Shown one piece after another: positions 13,928 through 14,012 of a stretch of DNA of 14,012 nt (its first letter is position 1; the number at the start of each line of letters is the position of its first letter). The translations under genes and the position numbers were made by a program. The notes beneath the pieces are model-generated. The model searched no databases. It saw only the letters and a list, made by a program, of their open reading frames with translations, and had not been told where the DNA came from. This DNA is from Alphaproteobacteria bacterium UBA4588 (GTDB taxonomy: Bacteria; Pseudomonadota; Alphaproteobacteria; Puniceispirillales; Puniceispirillaceae). The DNA is taken from contig DGJU01000020.1 in NCBI GenBank assembly GCA_002387605.1, positions 1 to 14,012 on the forward strand, written 5' to 3'.

Positions 13928-14012
13928 AATCAGAAAAGGATTGGCACATTGCGCGCGATGGTTGGTGCCTGTTTATTTCGGCAGGATTTCCTATCTGCAG
14001 GCCGCTATTTGA

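Larger units (their letters stand above)
13610..14012. other. Gene-free region with dyads; no supported coding sequence
   Basis: No convincing gene is visible in these 403 bp. The stretch should contain the promoter for the coiled-coil-zapA unit, although I find no strong -35/-10 pair for it. It holds an ACACAGAT direct repeat (about 13703-13720), the dyad ACAAC-AG-GTTGT (13755-13766), a weak plus-strand promoter candidate and a long hairpin near its right end. In many Alphaproteobacteria a transketolase gene lies on the other strand beyond this gap; whether that holds here cannot be seen. Confidence 0.6.

Noticed and set aside
13949..14012. Possible plus-strand gene start (TTG 13949 or ATG 13958) running off the right edge
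   Set aside because: Only about 21 codons are visible, and they do not resemble the start of transketolase or another protein I know. AGGA upstream of the TTG is suggestive but not enough to call a gene.
1..14012. A novel defence, mobile or biosynthetic system
   Set aside because: All genes match conserved housekeeping families in their usual alphaproteobacterial order, with no transposase, integrase, toxin-antitoxin, repeat array or foreign composition noticed.

Overview
The window reads as a conserved alphaproteobacterial housekeeping chromosome segment with intermediate GC. Gene order supports this: yebC-ruvC-ruvA-ruvB-ybgC-tolQ-tolR-tolA-tolB-pal-cpoB-tilS-ftsH, with a small coiled-coil gene, zapA, 6S RNA, 5-formyltetrahydrofolate cyclo-ligase and a YmdB-type phosphoesterase upstream. 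A marine, SAR116-like lineage would fit the GC level and style, but that is a guess. Every recognised gene is on the minus strand, so transcription runs from right to left. No mobile elements, CRISPR arrays, tRNAs or rRNAs were seen.

Right part (about 11.2-14.0 kb). A 403-bp gene-free stretch (13610-14012) holds several dyads and one long, near-perfect hairpin. To its left are an 80-aa coiled-coil protein gene, zapA, the 6S RNA gene (its promoter lies in the 3' end of zapA), fthC and a YmdB-type metallophosphoesterase gene. This is the usual zapA-ssrS-fthC neighbourhood.

Middle part (about 7.5-11.1 kb). yebC is followed by the Holliday-junction genes ruvC, ruvA and ruvB, which are tightly packed, and then ybgC, whose start lies inside the 3' end of ruvB. 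ybgC opens the Tol-Pal block.

Tol-Pal part (about 1.75-7.5 kb). TolQ, TolR and TolA form the inner-membrane energised complex, TolB is the periplasmic propeller, Pal is the peptidoglycan-binding lipoprotein and CpoB is the periplasmic TPR coordinator. The tolQ-tolR-tolA genes overlap or nearly touch. tolB follows after 67 bp. pal has a 200-bp leader with a stem-loop near its ribosome binding site, and a strong intrinsic terminator follows pal. cpoB-tilS-ftsH then looks like a separate transcription unit. Its upstream region carries a CRP-type dyad exactly where a class II activator would sit, and a CtrA-spaced direct repeat.

Left end. tilS abuts cpoB, and ftsH begins inside the tilS stop codon on a GTG start and runs off the window.

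No previously undescribed multi-gene system is evident. The points worth a second look are non-coding: the 13.86-13.93 kb hairpin, the cpoB upstream regulatory region, the pal leader, and the 6S promoter inside zapA.
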